DNA of 40,658 nucleotides from a virus (IMGVR_UViG_3300032092_000079:1-40658), one strand, 5' to 3'. Counted from the stretch's first letter, positions 17,123 to 25,232 are shown. Numbers and translations are program-made. Notes: generated from the sequence alone by a model not told the origin.

Positions 17123-17212
17123 ATGAACCCAGAGAATAACATTGAAATGATTGGCGGCTACGCCTGTAGCCTTGACCCTATGGATGCACTCCAGTGCGAT
17201 TCTTGCCAGTAG
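17123..17212 (+). CDS. 29-residue cysteine peptide, possible leaderless gene
   Basis: ATG 17123 to TAG 17210-17212. The peptide has GGYACSLDPMDALQCDSCQ at its end, with Cys15, Cys25 and Cys28 and a terminal Gln. It is directly preceded by a well-formed extended -10 element and followed by the strong terminator at 17260, so it looks like a self-contained transcription unit. Three cysteines in 14 residues suggest metal or thiol chemistry. I do not recognise a family, and an open frame this short could be chance; the promoter-ATG-terminator setting is the main support. Confidence 0.45.
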   Translation: MNPENNIEMIGGYACSLDPMDALQCDSCQ

Positions 17213-17259
17213 GCAAATAGTTTCCCCTGCCCCTTCTATTGAAAGGCTGGTGAACAAAT

Positions 17260-17291
17260 GAAGAAGCCCCGTCGTTTGGCGGGGCTTCTTC
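17260..17291. terminator. Bidirectional terminator between converging transcription units
   Basis: GAAGAAGCCCCG (17260-17271) pairs with CGGGGCTTCTTC (17280-17291), 12 bp, loop TCGTTTGG. A/T-rich flanks on both sides allow function in either direction. It sits exactly where the rightward late genes and the leftward genes meet. Confidence 0.85.
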
Positions 17292-17374
17292 TTACATGTT
17301 AAGTTGTTGTATCCATCTTGCTAAGGTTGTCACCTGTGAAGATGCATCTTCTAACAACACTAGGATAGCATGTT

Positions 17375-17563
17375 TTATGCTTTACGGTTCTCCCTGTTTA
17401 CCCAGTCACCTTCGTACCGTTCGTCAGTGTTGAGGGCCACCGCGAGCGCCTGGTCTATGGCTGCCTGTTTGGTGCTGTGGCATCCGAGAACTTCACCGTC
17501 AGATTTTACTGCGGCCCATTTGTTTTCGCATCCTGGTGCGTCTTGTCGAATATAGTATGGCAT
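17375..17563 (-). CDS. Small conserved actinophage protein (GCH-type)
   Basis: 62 residues: YYIRQDAPGCENKWAAVKSD followed by GEVLGCHSTKQAAIDQALAV. This small alpha/beta pattern, with the WA-VK-DGEV-GCH-TK-AA core, recurs in actinophage proteins, sometimes as a separate gene and sometimes as a domain of larger ones. Its role is not known to me. It is the last gene of the leftward unit; ATG overlaps the methyltransferase stop (TAATG). Confidence 0.7.
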   Translation of the reverse strand: MPYYIRQDAPGCENKWAAVKSDGEVLGCHSTKQAAIDQALAVALNTDERYEGDWVNRENRKA

Positions 17564-18663
17564 TAAAATAATCCTTCGTTTTTTATTTTTGTTTCTTCGG
17601 CATGCTTCAACCTGCCCTGAATAATGGGTAAGTATTCTTCAGTCAATTCTATCCCAATAAAATTGTTGCCTTCTAGGATTGCGGCTTTACCTGTTGACCC
17701 TGAACCCGTGAAAGGGTCTAGGATTGTTCCGCCTTGTGGTGTTACGAGTTTGATGAGGTATCTCATCAGGTCTGTTGGTTTGACTGTTGGGTGCGTGTTT
17801 GCCTCAACGCCTTCGTTGCGGTCTTGTTTGTTTGCTTTACTGACGTAGAAGAAACGTGAAGCGTCAGCCTGTTCGTCTAATAGTTCGGCAGTGTGTTGGT
17901 CTAACAAAATGTTTGCAGGCCAACGGCCAAGTTCACTACCAGCAACCCACCCATCATTTTCATAACCAGCGGCGAAACCACTTGTGCCTTTAGTTCCGCC
18001 ACCAAAACTGTCTGTTGTGCTAATGCGTGTGCCGTCAATGTTTAACCCACCAACACCCCACGTCAACACGTTATCCGCAACAGTACCAATCAGCGGCTTA
18101 CGCGCCACCACTATAGGCTCAAATGCGGGCTTTAAGGCCGTACCCCAACCATCCCATTGTTTTGCTTTATCGGTTGCGGGGGCAGTTACATCCCACTCAG
18201 TAGTAGCATCACCGCCTTGAGTTGTATTCCCGCTACCAAAACCTTTCACCTTATTGAATCCAGCGCCCGCATTTCCAGTACCAATAACTTCACGTTCAAC
18301 GCCAGCCGATTTGTCAATCGCTTTGCCAATGTTGTGCGACTTCGGAAACCCTGAACCATACAACCAAGCAATCGAATCACGCACCTCAAAACCAGCATCC
18401 TCAATGGCAACACACAACCTATGCCAAGTACGCGAACCGCCAAAAGCCAACAAATGCCCGCCAGGTTTTAGCACACGCAAACACTCCAGCCAGACATTAA
18501 CATTAAAAGCGATACCACTGTTATCCCACTTCTTACCCATAAACGCTAACTCGTAAGGAGGGTCGGTAACAACAGCATCAACACTGTTATCAGGCAACTC
18601 TTTGAGCCGAACTAAACAATCGCCATGCATAACAAAAAAATTATCACCAGTAATGTCAGTCAT
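17563..18663 (-). CDS. Site-specific DNA methyltransferase (N6-adenine or N4-cytosine)
   Basis: 366 residues from ATG 18663 (GGGGAAATA before it). The catalytic motif DPPY lies at 34-37 and the AdoMet-binding DPFTGSGSTGK near 316-326, so the motif order is catalytic first, binding last (beta-type arrangement). In between, SIAWLYGSGFPKSHNIGKAI is a segment seen in many phage enzymes of this kind. No restriction endonuclease gene is next to it, so it probably marks phage DNA against host restriction. Target sequence cannot be read from the gene. It overlaps the resolvase gene by eight bases. Confidence 0.9.
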   Translation of the reverse strand: MTDITGDNFFVMHGDCLVRLKELPDNSVDAVVTDPPYELAFMGKKWDNSGIAFNVNVWLECLRVLKPGGHLLAFGGSRTWHRLCVAIEDAGFEVRDSIAWLYGSGFPKSHNIGKAIDKSAGVEREVIGTGNAGAGFNKVKGFGSGNTTQGGDATTEWDVTAPATDKAKQWDGWGTALKPAFEPIVVARKPLIGTVADNVLTWGVGGLNIDGTRISTTDSFGGGTKGTSGFAAGYENDGWVAGSELGRWPANILLDQHTAELLDEQADASRFFYVSKANKQDRNEGVEANTHPTVKPTDLMRYLIKLVTPQGGTILDPFTGSGSTGKAAILEGNNFIGIELTEEYLPIIQGRLKHAEETKIKNEGLF

Positions 18664-19186
18664 TATTTCCCCAATACTTCTTAAGAGTAGGAACATGCTT
18701 GTTCTTCTTTAAGTATGCCAGAGCGTGAATAATTGCGTCGTTAGTGTCACGCGCATCTTTCCACCCAACGTATTTGCCTGTGTGCCATAAACCATTATCT
18801 TTCAAAACCGAGTCTTCAACGAGTGACTTGTCGGAACGCAACTGCCACACAATTTCACCACCATGCAACGCCGACAATGCGCCCTCAATAAGTAACGGTT
18901 CAGTGTCAGCAACAAACTGGTTTGACCTCAACACAAACTTTTCACACACCACAACAATCGGTTTCATGTACGCCCATTCACGATACATCACAACTTTGCG
19001 GCCCGTTTCTTCCCACCAATCAACAAAACCTGTAAGTCCATCACCGACCTGCCACACTTTCAGCAACTGGTATTCGTGGTCACCATAAATACCCAGCGCT
19101 ATCCCCGTCTGTTTCCCTGGGTCTAGGCTCAGGATTGCTGTTTTTTGAAGCCAATACATTGGGTTCGGGATTGATGAGTCGTTCAC
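18656..19186 (-). CDS. RuvC-like Holliday junction resolvase / RNase H-fold endonuclease
   Basis: 176 residues. Acidic residues in RNase H-fold order: D22 in AILSLDPGKQTGIALG, E82 in VVVCEKFVL, and D147/D150 with H154 in DARDTNDAIIHAL. Such enzymes cut branched DNA before packaging. The start is GTG 19186 with AGAAAGAGA upstream; ATG at 19159 is an alternative. The first 107 bases lie inside the 3' end of the preceding gene in another frame, an unusually long overlap. The last bases overlap the methyltransferase gene. Confidence 0.85.
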   Translation of the reverse strand: MNDSSIPNPMYWLQKTAILSLDPGKQTGIALGIYGDHEYQLLKVWQVGDGLTGFVDWWEETGRKVVMYREWAYMKPIVVVCEKFVLRSNQFVADTEPLLIEGALSALHGGEIVWQLRSDKSLVEDSVLKDNGLWHTGKYVGWKDARDTNDAIIHALAYLKKNKHVPTLKKYWGNND

Positions 19187-19526
19187 TGTAATCTCTTTCT
19201 TCTAAATGTTCAAACACTTCGCCGCCCATTATGCGTGACAACATTTGGGCAACTGTTATTACCCGCTCATCTTTTTTGATACCAAAAAACCATAACAGCG
19301 CGTCAGTAAAACCTGCCACACTGCCCGATTTGATTAAAGCATAGTCGCATAGGAACGGTGGCGGCTCAACACACACCACACGCATGTCACCTGGTTTTGC
19401 TTCACGCGGCAACACTTGGTCGGTTACACCTGTAGCCTTTTTAGCCTGAACAATTACGGCCTTATGTTTATCCCACTCAGACCAGGGGTAAAACGGTAAA
19501 GGTTGTGCAGTCAATTTGGGTGGCAA
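19080..19526 (-). CDS. Hypothetical protein, 148 residues
   Basis: Starts at TTG 19526 and ends 107 bases inside the resolvase gene. N-terminal half includes LPFYPWSEWDKHKAVIVQAK and a well-formed CVEPPPFLCDYALIKSGSVA stretch; the last 30 residues (NPEPNVLASKNSNPEPRPRE) look disordered and correspond to the overlap, so the extra tail may have arisen by loss of an earlier stop. No recognised family. It lies in the resolvase/methyltransferase group, so a DNA-related role is possible but not shown. Confidence 0.55.
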   Translation of the reverse strand: MPPKLTAQPLPFYPWSEWDKHKAVIVQAKKATGVTDQVLPREAKPGDMRVVCVEPPPFLCDYALIKSGSVAGFTDALLWFFGIKKDERVITVAQMLSRIMGGEVFEHLEERDYSERLINPEPNVLASKNSNPEPRPRETDGDSAGYLW

Positions 19527-19630
19527 TCACAAATACAAACATCAACAACACCAATAGCAATTGTTGATTCCCATTGACCTGGACATTCATTGCAGTGGCG
19601 TTTGCCAATACACCAACCGAGCGGGTACAC
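19511..19630 (-). CDS. 39-residue cysteine-rich peptide
   Basis: GTG 19630 overlaps the upstream stop (TAGTG) and the frame runs to TGA at 19511, overlapping the next gene by 16 bases. The peptide has WCIGKRHCNECPG and VCICDCHPN, six cysteines and two histidines in 39 residues, which suggests a zinc-binding knuckle. The binding site before the GTG is weak. Accepted because it fills an otherwise empty gap in a gapless operon and its Cys spacing resembles the other small zinc-ribbon proteins of this phage. Confidence 0.5.
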   Translation of the reverse strand: MYPLGWCIGKRHCNECPGQWESTIAIGVVDVCICDCHPN

Positions 19631-19965
19631 TACTTTGGTTTATTCTCAGGGTTAAACCGTTCCTGCTTAACCCACGACGCGGCGGCATCTCCACCCCACG
19701 CATCCCATGCGACACGACCAGGCGACGGGTAACCTTTTTCACCAGAGCGGAAACCTTCAGCCTTCTTGTCACCTGCGTGACGGCCCAAATAGTTTCGCAT
19801 ACGCTGAATGGTTGACCAATCAATTGCGTTACCTGACGCTAGTTGCTTTGCTCGATAACGCCCAACAGATGTAAACCCGCTGCCCGCTTTACCATCTTTA
19901 ATCCACATGAGCGCACGTTTCGCCGCAGACGATACGCTTGCTGGCGGTTTGTATGTTTCAGCCAT
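19630..19965 (-). CDS. Conserved actinophage protein with KAGSGFTSVGRYRAKQLASG motif
   Basis: 111 residues, basic, with AKRALMWIKDGKAGSGFTSV, a helical RMRNYLGRH segment and GEKGYPSPGRVAWDAWGGDA at the end. This full pattern recurs in many phage proteins, alone or as a domain of larger ones, and is generally thought to be a DNA-binding or packaging-related element; its true function is unknown. Overlaps the next upstream gene by eight bases. Read as part of the primase-to-methyltransferase operon. Confidence 0.7.
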   Translation of the reverse strand: MAETYKPPASVSSAAKRALMWIKDGKAGSGFTSVGRYRAKQLASGNAIDWSTIQRMRNYLGRHAGDKKAEGFRSGEKGYPSPGRVAWDAWGGDAAASWVKQERFNPENKPK

Positions 19966-20209
19966 TATCTTCCTCGGTTAAAATTCCTGCCTTGTATGCA
20001 TCAATTATACGCGGCATGAGAAACATAATCACCTCACGGTTGTAACACGTGGAACAACCGCAATATGGTTCGCCACTAACAGTTTCAAACTCTGCGCTTG
20101 AACTCATCCCTGGCGCATAGTCTAAAGAGTCCATACATCCAAAAATATATTCGTCAAAGTCTTCTTCAAGTTTCTTAGCCCACGCCTCATCATCATGTAC
20201 GTAACGCAT
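19958..20209 (-). CDS. Hypothetical protein with CGCSTC motif
   Basis: 83 residues, acidic, ATG 20209 in TAATG overlap with the primase stop. Central GEPYCGCSTCYNREVIMFLM could bind a metal through its closely spaced cysteines. N-terminal 30 residues are Asp/Glu-rich and helical. Family not recognised; found directly downstream of the primase-helicase. Confidence 0.6.
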   Translation of the reverse strand: MRYVHDDEAWAKKLEEDFDEYIFGCMDSLDYAPGMSSSAEFETVSGEPYCGCSTCYNREVIMFLMPRIIDAYKAGILTEEDNG

Positions 20210-22527
20210 TAAACATTTACCTCCACTTTCGTTCCAGTCTGGTCTTCACGCAAACGGCCCTGCTGAATGAGTGATTCCAAACGTTCCTGAAATTCTCTAA
20301 ACCGCCAAGCCCTAAACCTGTTAACCAGTTTTGCTTTAGTCATACTACCACCAGACGTAACAACAGCCCGCTCAACCTCGTCACATTCTTTCTGAAAGAT
20401 GGAAGAACTAATCCCTTCAGAAACAACCACCAAATTGTTGACCCATTCTTCAGCATGTTGCAGCGCGTACACGGCATGCCGCAACTCAACAATGAGCGAC
20501 CCTTCAGATAAGGCAATCAGCGAAGCCAACTTGCGTACCGTTTCGGATGCTAAACGTTTCCACGACGGTTCAATCAAACGCCACAACGGGTGCTTAATTA
20601 ATTGTTCTTTCATCAACTTGGATGCTTCAGCAAACCGTTGTAGCGCCGCCTCGGTTGCCCGAACAGGGTGACGGCCTGTACCAATCATGCGACGAATCAA
20701 CATAAACTCGGTTGCAAACCCACGAGCCACAGGGTCATAATCTAGTTTCATTAAGCGTGATGATGCTTGCGACATTTTGTGTTGCTCATCCGAATCGTCA
20801 GGCGGGTCACCAATAGTCCATGCGAAACGCGGCAGAAACCCAGTTAGGAACATGTCTTGGGTGAGAATGTCCATCACGCGGTCAGGAGTGCCATACATTG
20901 CCACGTTAAACGAAGTCATTGCAGGTTTTGTAACATCAGACCCACGACGCAACATAGGCGGCACATAGCCCTCGTACAGCCTCGTAAGGAACGATTCCAT
21001 ACCAGCCAACCACTTCTGCTCAACCATTTGACTGAACGTCACAGCCGCTTCATCAGCGTTAAAGAATGATGGCCGACCATCCCGCTTCAACAACACATCA
21101 TGTAACGCTTGAATGGAAGCATCAGAACCTAAGTCGTAATTCTCGTCACCTTTAAAGAACTCACGCAACACAGCATCACGCATTTTCAGTGACCGAGTTT
21201 TACCTGTGGATGATTCACCCAACCCAATCTGAAAAACATTCAGACCCATTGCACCCTCAGCCTCAGGAATAAACCCGTACATTCCGTAAGCCAATGACAG
21301 GATTGTGACTGCGTTCATACGGTGGTATGGCACGTTGACGGTGCGCGATTTTGATTTAACCCAAAACAGGTAGCGTTCAACAAAGGTTTCATACACGGAC
21401 ATTTCGGTTCGCTCAACATCAGTAAGCAACTGAATGTCACGAATCTTTACCCTTTCAGCCTCCAGCGTAGGGTTCTCAATAGTCACATCATTCTTAGCCC
21501 GCAGTTCAGCAATCTGCTTATACACATATTGCAAACCCCATTCACGCGCCCAACCTTTAACTGTTGGCGCACCCCACAAAATTGCGGCAACCTGATAGTC
21601 GTCAAATTCTGTTGCACACAATAAACGCAACACATCAAAGAAATGTTTTTTAGGTTTCGCTTCACCAACTAACATGTTGATAGGAAACTCTGACGGCAAG
21701 TTCGCTAGTGTCGTTGAATACTCAGGCAACTCTGTAATAGCAGAATCGGTTGCCCCAAACTTTTTTACACAACCATCAAGCCCAGCGTCATACTCATACG
21801 CATAATCAGCATTATCGTAAGGCGGCCGCAACCATTCTCGGCGCAAAGCATCCAACGCCACACGAACCCCAGGATGCCCTTCAGCGGCCAAGCGCACCAA
21901 TTCCATTTGACGTTCAACCATTTCAACATGGTCAAACTCGCCTTTCGGAATACGTTGAATGGCTTGAATTACGCGACCATCAGGTTCACCATCAGCAGTA
22001 GCCAACCACTCATCAAGCCTCCCATCAAACGCTGAACCAGTCCTCGACACAGCCTCATCACACAACCAGTTAGGCGCATCTTTAATCATGTCAGGCGCAG
22101 GCGCATCACCGTACCAGACGGCATAGGATGACCCGCCACGGCGGTCAACCCCAGCCAACGACCTGTAATCCCTGGCGGGTGCTAAAACCTTGTCTGCGGG
22201 CGCACGATAAATGTAGTGCCTTCCGCCGCTTGGCGTGTCGTAATGAAAAGAATCAGGGATTTCGAGCCAACCTTCATCAACCGACTCGAACCCATCCTTA
22301 CCATTCTTTTTATCCAAATCAAGAATGACCAAACCTGAAGCGCCAGCATGAACACCAACCACAGCCTGAGGATAATCCAAACTAAACCATGTGGCAACCA
22401 GTTCCACATCATGTGTCGCATCCAAATGACCATGTGTAGTAAACGGTTGTTTTGTTTCAGGATTAACAGGGAACACTGCGAAGCCTTGCTCAATCAAGTC
22501 AAACGCTAACGTCATCTGGTCAACCAT
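20209..22527 (-). CDS. Bifunctional primase-polymerase/helicase
   Basis: 772 residues. Residues 5-150 are a Prim-Pol domain: FAVFPVNPETKQPF near 17-30, metal-binding D70/D72 in LVILDLDKKNGKDG, and the SGGRHYIYRAP strand near 100-110. The second half is an ATPase with Walker A GLGESSTGKT at 435-444 and an acidic FFNADEAAV box near 488-496, as in phage replicative helicases of the DUF3987 type. Together these would prime and unwind phage DNA. No DNA polymerase gene is present, so synthesis likely relies on the host enzyme. GTAGGTGA precedes ATG 22527; two hairpins lie upstream. Confidence 0.85.
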   Translation of the reverse strand: MVDQMTLAFDLIEQGFAVFPVNPETKQPFTTHGHLDATHDVELVATWFSLDYPQAVVGVHAGASGLVILDLDKKNGKDGFESVDEGWLEIPDSFHYDTPSGGRHYIYRAPADKVLAPARDYRSLAGVDRRGGSSYAVWYGDAPAPDMIKDAPNWLCDEAVSRTGSAFDGRLDEWLATADGEPDGRVIQAIQRIPKGEFDHVEMVERQMELVRLAAEGHPGVRVALDALRREWLRPPYDNADYAYEYDAGLDGCVKKFGATDSAITELPEYSTTLANLPSEFPINMLVGEAKPKKHFFDVLRLLCATEFDDYQVAAILWGAPTVKGWAREWGLQYVYKQIAELRAKNDVTIENPTLEAERVKIRDIQLLTDVERTEMSVYETFVERYLFWVKSKSRTVNVPYHRMNAVTILSLAYGMYGFIPEAEGAMGLNVFQIGLGESSTGKTRSLKMRDAVLREFFKGDENYDLGSDASIQALHDVLLKRDGRPSFFNADEAAVTFSQMVEQKWLAGMESFLTRLYEGYVPPMLRRGSDVTKPAMTSFNVAMYGTPDRVMDILTQDMFLTGFLPRFAWTIGDPPDDSDEQHKMSQASSRLMKLDYDPVARGFATEFMLIRRMIGTGRHPVRATEAALQRFAEASKLMKEQLIKHPLWRLIEPSWKRLASETVRKLASLIALSEGSLIVELRHAVYALQHAEEWVNNLVVVSEGISSSIFQKECDEVERAVVTSGGSMTKAKLVNRFRAWRFREFQERLESLIQQGRLREDQTGTKVEVNV

Positions 22528-22576
22528 TCACCTACCCCATTTCATTTGATACAAATTTTAACATCCCCTTATTTGT

Positions 22577-22617
22577 GGTGGGGGGTGTGACGGAGAAAGT
22601 TCTCAACGCCACACCCC
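22577..22617 (-). other. Strong hairpin in the primase leader
   Basis: Read leftward, GGGGTGTGGCG pairs with CGTCACACCCC through 11 positions with one wobble, and an inner GAGA/TCTC extends it. No T-run follows on this strand, so it is more likely an mRNA structure or processing site than a terminator. It sits between the single-strand binding gene and the primase start. Confidence 0.5.
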
Positions 22618-22620
22618 GTT

Positions 22621-22659
22621 TTACAATCAGGTAGAAAGGGGGAAACAACCTGATTGTAA
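22621..22659 (-). other. 12-bp hairpin with a TTTCCCCC loop between ssb and primase genes
   Basis: TTACAATCAGGT (22621-22632) and ACCTGATTGTAA (22648-22659) are perfect inverted repeats. In the leftward transcript the 15-base loop reads TGTTTCCCCCTTTCT, sharing GTTTCCCCC with the hairpin at 544-575. A TAGAAT hexamer lies directly upstream at 22659-22664 on this strand and could start a short RNA here. Confidence 0.5.
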
Positions 22660-22664
22660 TTCTA

Positions 22665-23024
22665 TTAGAACGGTTCGGCCACAGTCTGTGCAGACTTACT
22701 GTATTTCACAGTAAGCGCCGCAACATAATCCGATTCTAAACGACGGCCTTCAGTGCCATCCTTGCGCTGAAAGTGCTTCTCAACGATTGTACCATCAAAC
22801 TCAACAAGGTCGCCCTTACCAATTTCTTGGTTGGCTGCCTCACCCCACAGTTTAACAGTAACCCATGTTGTGTCACCAGTGCGCTCATACTCGCCAGTGT
22901 CACGGTTCTTCTTGTCATGGTTAACCGCAATGTTCAGTTCTTTTAGCGGCGTATTTTTTGCACCAACCGTTTTAACTTCAGGTTCGTTTGTAACATTCCC
23001 AGTGAATTGTGCTTTAACTTGCAT
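22665..23024 (-). CDS. ssb: Single-stranded DNA-binding protein
   Basis: 119 residues, OB-fold plan: QVKAQFTGNVTNEPEVKTV at the start, LKELNIAVNHDKKNRDTGEY, TTWVTVKLWGEAANQEI and KGDLVEFDGTI, in the usual SSB order. The protein is shorter than bacterial SSB (about 165-180) and lacks a long disordered linker, but still ends in AEPF, a reduced form of the acidic ...PF tip that recruits partner proteins. AAGGAGG precedes ATG 23024. Grouped with annealing protein and nuclease genes, as in recombination operons. Confidence 0.85.
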   Translation of the reverse strand: MQVKAQFTGNVTNEPEVKTVGAKNTPLKELNIAVNHDKKNRDTGEYERTGDTTWVTVKLWGEAANQEIGKGDLVEFDGTIVEKHFQRKDGTEGRRLESDYVAALTVKYSKSAQTVAEPF

Positions 23025-23027
23025 AAT

Positions 23028-23891
23028 TTATACCTCCTTGATTTGTTCTTTGGTTACCATATTCAGTTGTCGTTCATACTTCTTCAAAGCCAAAGCCCCT
23101 AAGAAGCCTTCAAAGTGTAGTGGAATATTCTCCACCTCTTTGAGGGTACAAAATGATTCCATGATGTTCCCATTGTTATCCCAATCAGTTGGGCGTAGAT
23201 GAAGAATAGCATACTTATCGTAGGCAGGTATCGGCTTTTCAACCCACACACCATCCGCTTCTTCAACCATCATCACGGTACACGCATCCAACGCCGCAAG
23301 TTGTTGGTAATGTTCAGGCCACGTGTTGCGTGACGTTTTAACATCCAACAAATATGTGACACCATCAATCTTCCAAATACCGTCAAGTGTGCCAGCATAC
23401 CCATGTTCAGGATTAAACACTGTTGCTTCAACAGCCAACGTTTCAATTTCATGTTCAGATTTAAACTGTTGCCAATGAGCAACCATTTCATCCATCTGTT
23501 CATTAATAATTGTTGGCGGGAAATCATCAGTTAAGTCTGCTTCAATCCATTCATGCACACCAGTACCTAATTCGGCTGCATCATTCAACACGCCAGAATG
23601 GTAATCTAAAAGGTCACCGAACTCTACATCAGGAGTGCGCTTATGATACCAACGCAACATGCCCCAACCTTGCTGGTCGGTACGTGACAGCAACGCATCA
23701 ATGTTTGCTACAGCATATGCGGCAGTCTGGTCAACAGCCCACTGCACAATGCCAGGTTTCGCGGTCACGCCCGTAATGGTTGTGACACCTGGCACAACAA
23801 TCGGCTTGCCGCGTTCATCCAGTCTGGTGGGAATGGAATAACCAGACCCACCAAACCCAGATGAGCGAACCCGAAGTTTAGGTGCAGACAT
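23028..23891 (-). CDS. PD-(D/E)XK family exonuclease (RecB/Cas4-like)
   Basis: 287 residues. Nuclease motifs are GTGVHEWIE (about 110-118), the GYAGTLDGIW strand with its metal-binding Asp (about 166-175), and YLLDVKTSRN with the D-x-K pair (about 181-190), followed by QLAALD. This arrangement is typical of RecB-like phage exonucleases that make single-stranded ends for an annealing partner. The partner is very likely the ERF protein encoded directly upstream, with ATG 23891 overlapping its stop (TAATG). Confidence 0.85.
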   Translation of the reverse strand: MSAPKLRVRSSGFGGSGYSIPTRLDERGKPIVVPGVTTITGVTAKPGIVQWAVDQTAAYAVANIDALLSRTDQQGWGMLRWYHKRTPDVEFGDLLDYHSGVLNDAAELGTGVHEWIEADLTDDFPPTIINEQMDEMVAHWQQFKSEHEIETLAVEATVFNPEHGYAGTLDGIWKIDGVTYLLDVKTSRNTWPEHYQQLAALDACTVMMVEEADGVWVEKPIPAYDKYAILHLRPTDWDNNGNIMESFCTLKEVENIPLHFEGFLGALALKKYERQLNMVTKEQIKEV

Positions 23892-24589
23892 TACGCGACT
23901 TCACCAGCGTTCAACGCAGTAACAATGCCACGCAAAATGTCGGCATCATTCTTGTCATACGACGGCTTGTTCAACTCTTTAGTGACACGTTCACCAATGG
24001 CCTTAACAATGTCAGCACCAACGCCACCATCCACAAACTTACGGACAGTACCCTGCAACTCTGAAACTTCAGGCGTCACAGCAGAACGTGATGCTTTACT
24101 AATAACCTGTGCGGCTTTAGTGTTAGCAGGTTCAGAACCACGACCAGCAGACGGTTCATAACCTTCATCATCAAACTCAGAGTTCGGGATAGTGAACGTG
24201 TGCAAGTGGCTAATCTTCAACGCTTGTGTTGCCGCCTTACGAGTGGCAGTATCCGAACCAATATCTGAACCTTCACCAATGGCCGTAACAATAATGTACG
24301 ACCCGTCATCAACAGACACATACTGATACTGTGCCTTGATTGCAACAGACACCATTTGGCGGTTGTTCACATACTCAGTTTCATGCTTCGTATATTCCAA
24401 CGCAGGAACAACAATCACATTCTCCTGCACCAGCAGCGAATGAATCTTGTCAAGAATGTCCTCAGCCTTCACATACTTAAACGAACCCTTCTGTGACGGG
24501 CCAGTACCATTACGCGGAATAGCACCAACCTCACGTTGAATCGTCGCAATCTTCCCAAAAATACTACCCACATTGTTTTGTTCAGTCAT
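23891..24589 (-). CDS. ERF-family single-strand annealing protein
   Basis: 232 residues. ERF signature: KYVKAEDILDKIHSLLVQEN near 38-57, then GEGSDIGSDTATRKAATQAL and KISHLHTF near 105-132, the pattern shared by P22 Erf-like recombinases. These proteins coat and anneal complementary single strands in phage recombination and genome circularisation. The C-terminal third (from about 145) is a linker and a second small helical region. AAGGAGG precedes ATG 24589. Confidence 0.85.
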   Translation of the reverse strand: MTEQNNVGSIFGKIATIQREVGAIPRNGTGPSQKGSFKYVKAEDILDKIHSLLVQENVIVVPALEYTKHETEYVNNRQMVSVAIKAQYQYVSVDDGSYIIVTAIGEGSDIGSDTATRKAATQALKISHLHTFTIPNSEFDDEGYEPSAGRGSEPANTKAAQVISKASRSAVTPEVSELQGTVRKFVDGGVGADIVKAIGERVTKELNKPSYDKNDADILRGIVTALNAGEVA

Positions 24590-24591
24590 TA

Positions 24592-24921
24592 TTATTCCTC
24601 CTTGTTTTCTTCGTCAGGGTCAATCCCCAACAGTTTACGAAACTTCTCAACCTCTTCATTTGTTATTCGATTATTATTCCCATTATCTACCTGACCACCG
24701 ACATGAAACCCATCATCAAGGTCATAATCTAACTTAACCATTGACTGTGTAATAACTTCAAGAATGTCCTCAATACTAATGACACCAACTTGACCCTCAT
24801 TATCAGCGGCACTCATTGCCATATCAATATAGTCCACCAAGTTCCACAACGCAACCCGAAGATTAATTGCTGGCGCAAGAGTAACAATACCTTTAATCAT
24901 TTCAGCAGGATTCTCAATCAA
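24592..24921 (-). CDS. Hypothetical protein, 109 residues
   Basis: Acidic protein starting at TTG 24921, which overlaps the WhiB stop (TTGA). Helical first half (NLRVALWNLVDYIDMAMSAA), an Asn/Gly-rich linker (VDNGNNNRIT) and an acidic end (DPDEENKEE). The gene lies between WhiB and ERF genes, but the sequence shows no known motif. The start has no good binding site, so translational coupling to WhiB is likely. Confidence 0.6.
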   Translation of the reverse strand: MIENPAEMIKGIVTLAPAINLRVALWNLVDYIDMAMSAADNEGQVGVISIEDILEVITQSMVKLDYDLDDGFHVGGQVDNGNNNRITNEEVEKFRKLLGIDPDEENKEE

Positions 24922-25232
24922 TTTTTGATACCCCGACCTTTACCGTTACGCCATAAAATGCCACCCCACACGCCATGATTCGGCCTATAAAGTTTTGCAT
25001 ATTCAAAACAGGCTTCAACAACAGGGCAACCAGAACACATTGTTACAGCCTCAACAGCAGTAGGCGTTGGATAAAAATCTTCCTCATCCCCATAGTCAAC
25101 CCAGGGGGAAGGAATCATCTCCAAACAATTAGCACCCAAATCATTCATGTCCTCATGCAGTTCAGAATACAACGCTGCAACTTGTGGATTAGAATACGCA
25201 AACGCAAACAACCTATCATCTTTAGTAGCCAT
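24918..25232 (-). CDS. WhiB-like iron-sulfur transcription regulator
   Basis: 104 residues. The four ligand cysteines of WhiB proteins are present: C36, then C66-x2-C69-x5-C75, followed by the GVWGG turn at 87-91 and a basic tail (RNGKGRG) that in family members contacts DNA. WhiB proteins occur in actinobacteria and their phages and plasmids; they bind a [4Fe-4S] cluster and the principal sigma factor. Phage copies such as TM4 WhiBTM4 can interfere with host WhiB2 and septation. Here it may redirect host RNA polymerase. AAGGTAGG lies upstream of ATG 25232. Confidence 0.93.
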   Translation of the reverse strand: MATKDDRLFAFAYSNPQVAALYSELHEDMNDLGANCLEMIPSPWVDYGDEEDFYPTPTAVEAVTMCSGCPVVEACFEYAKLYRPNHGVWGGILWRNGKGRGIKN

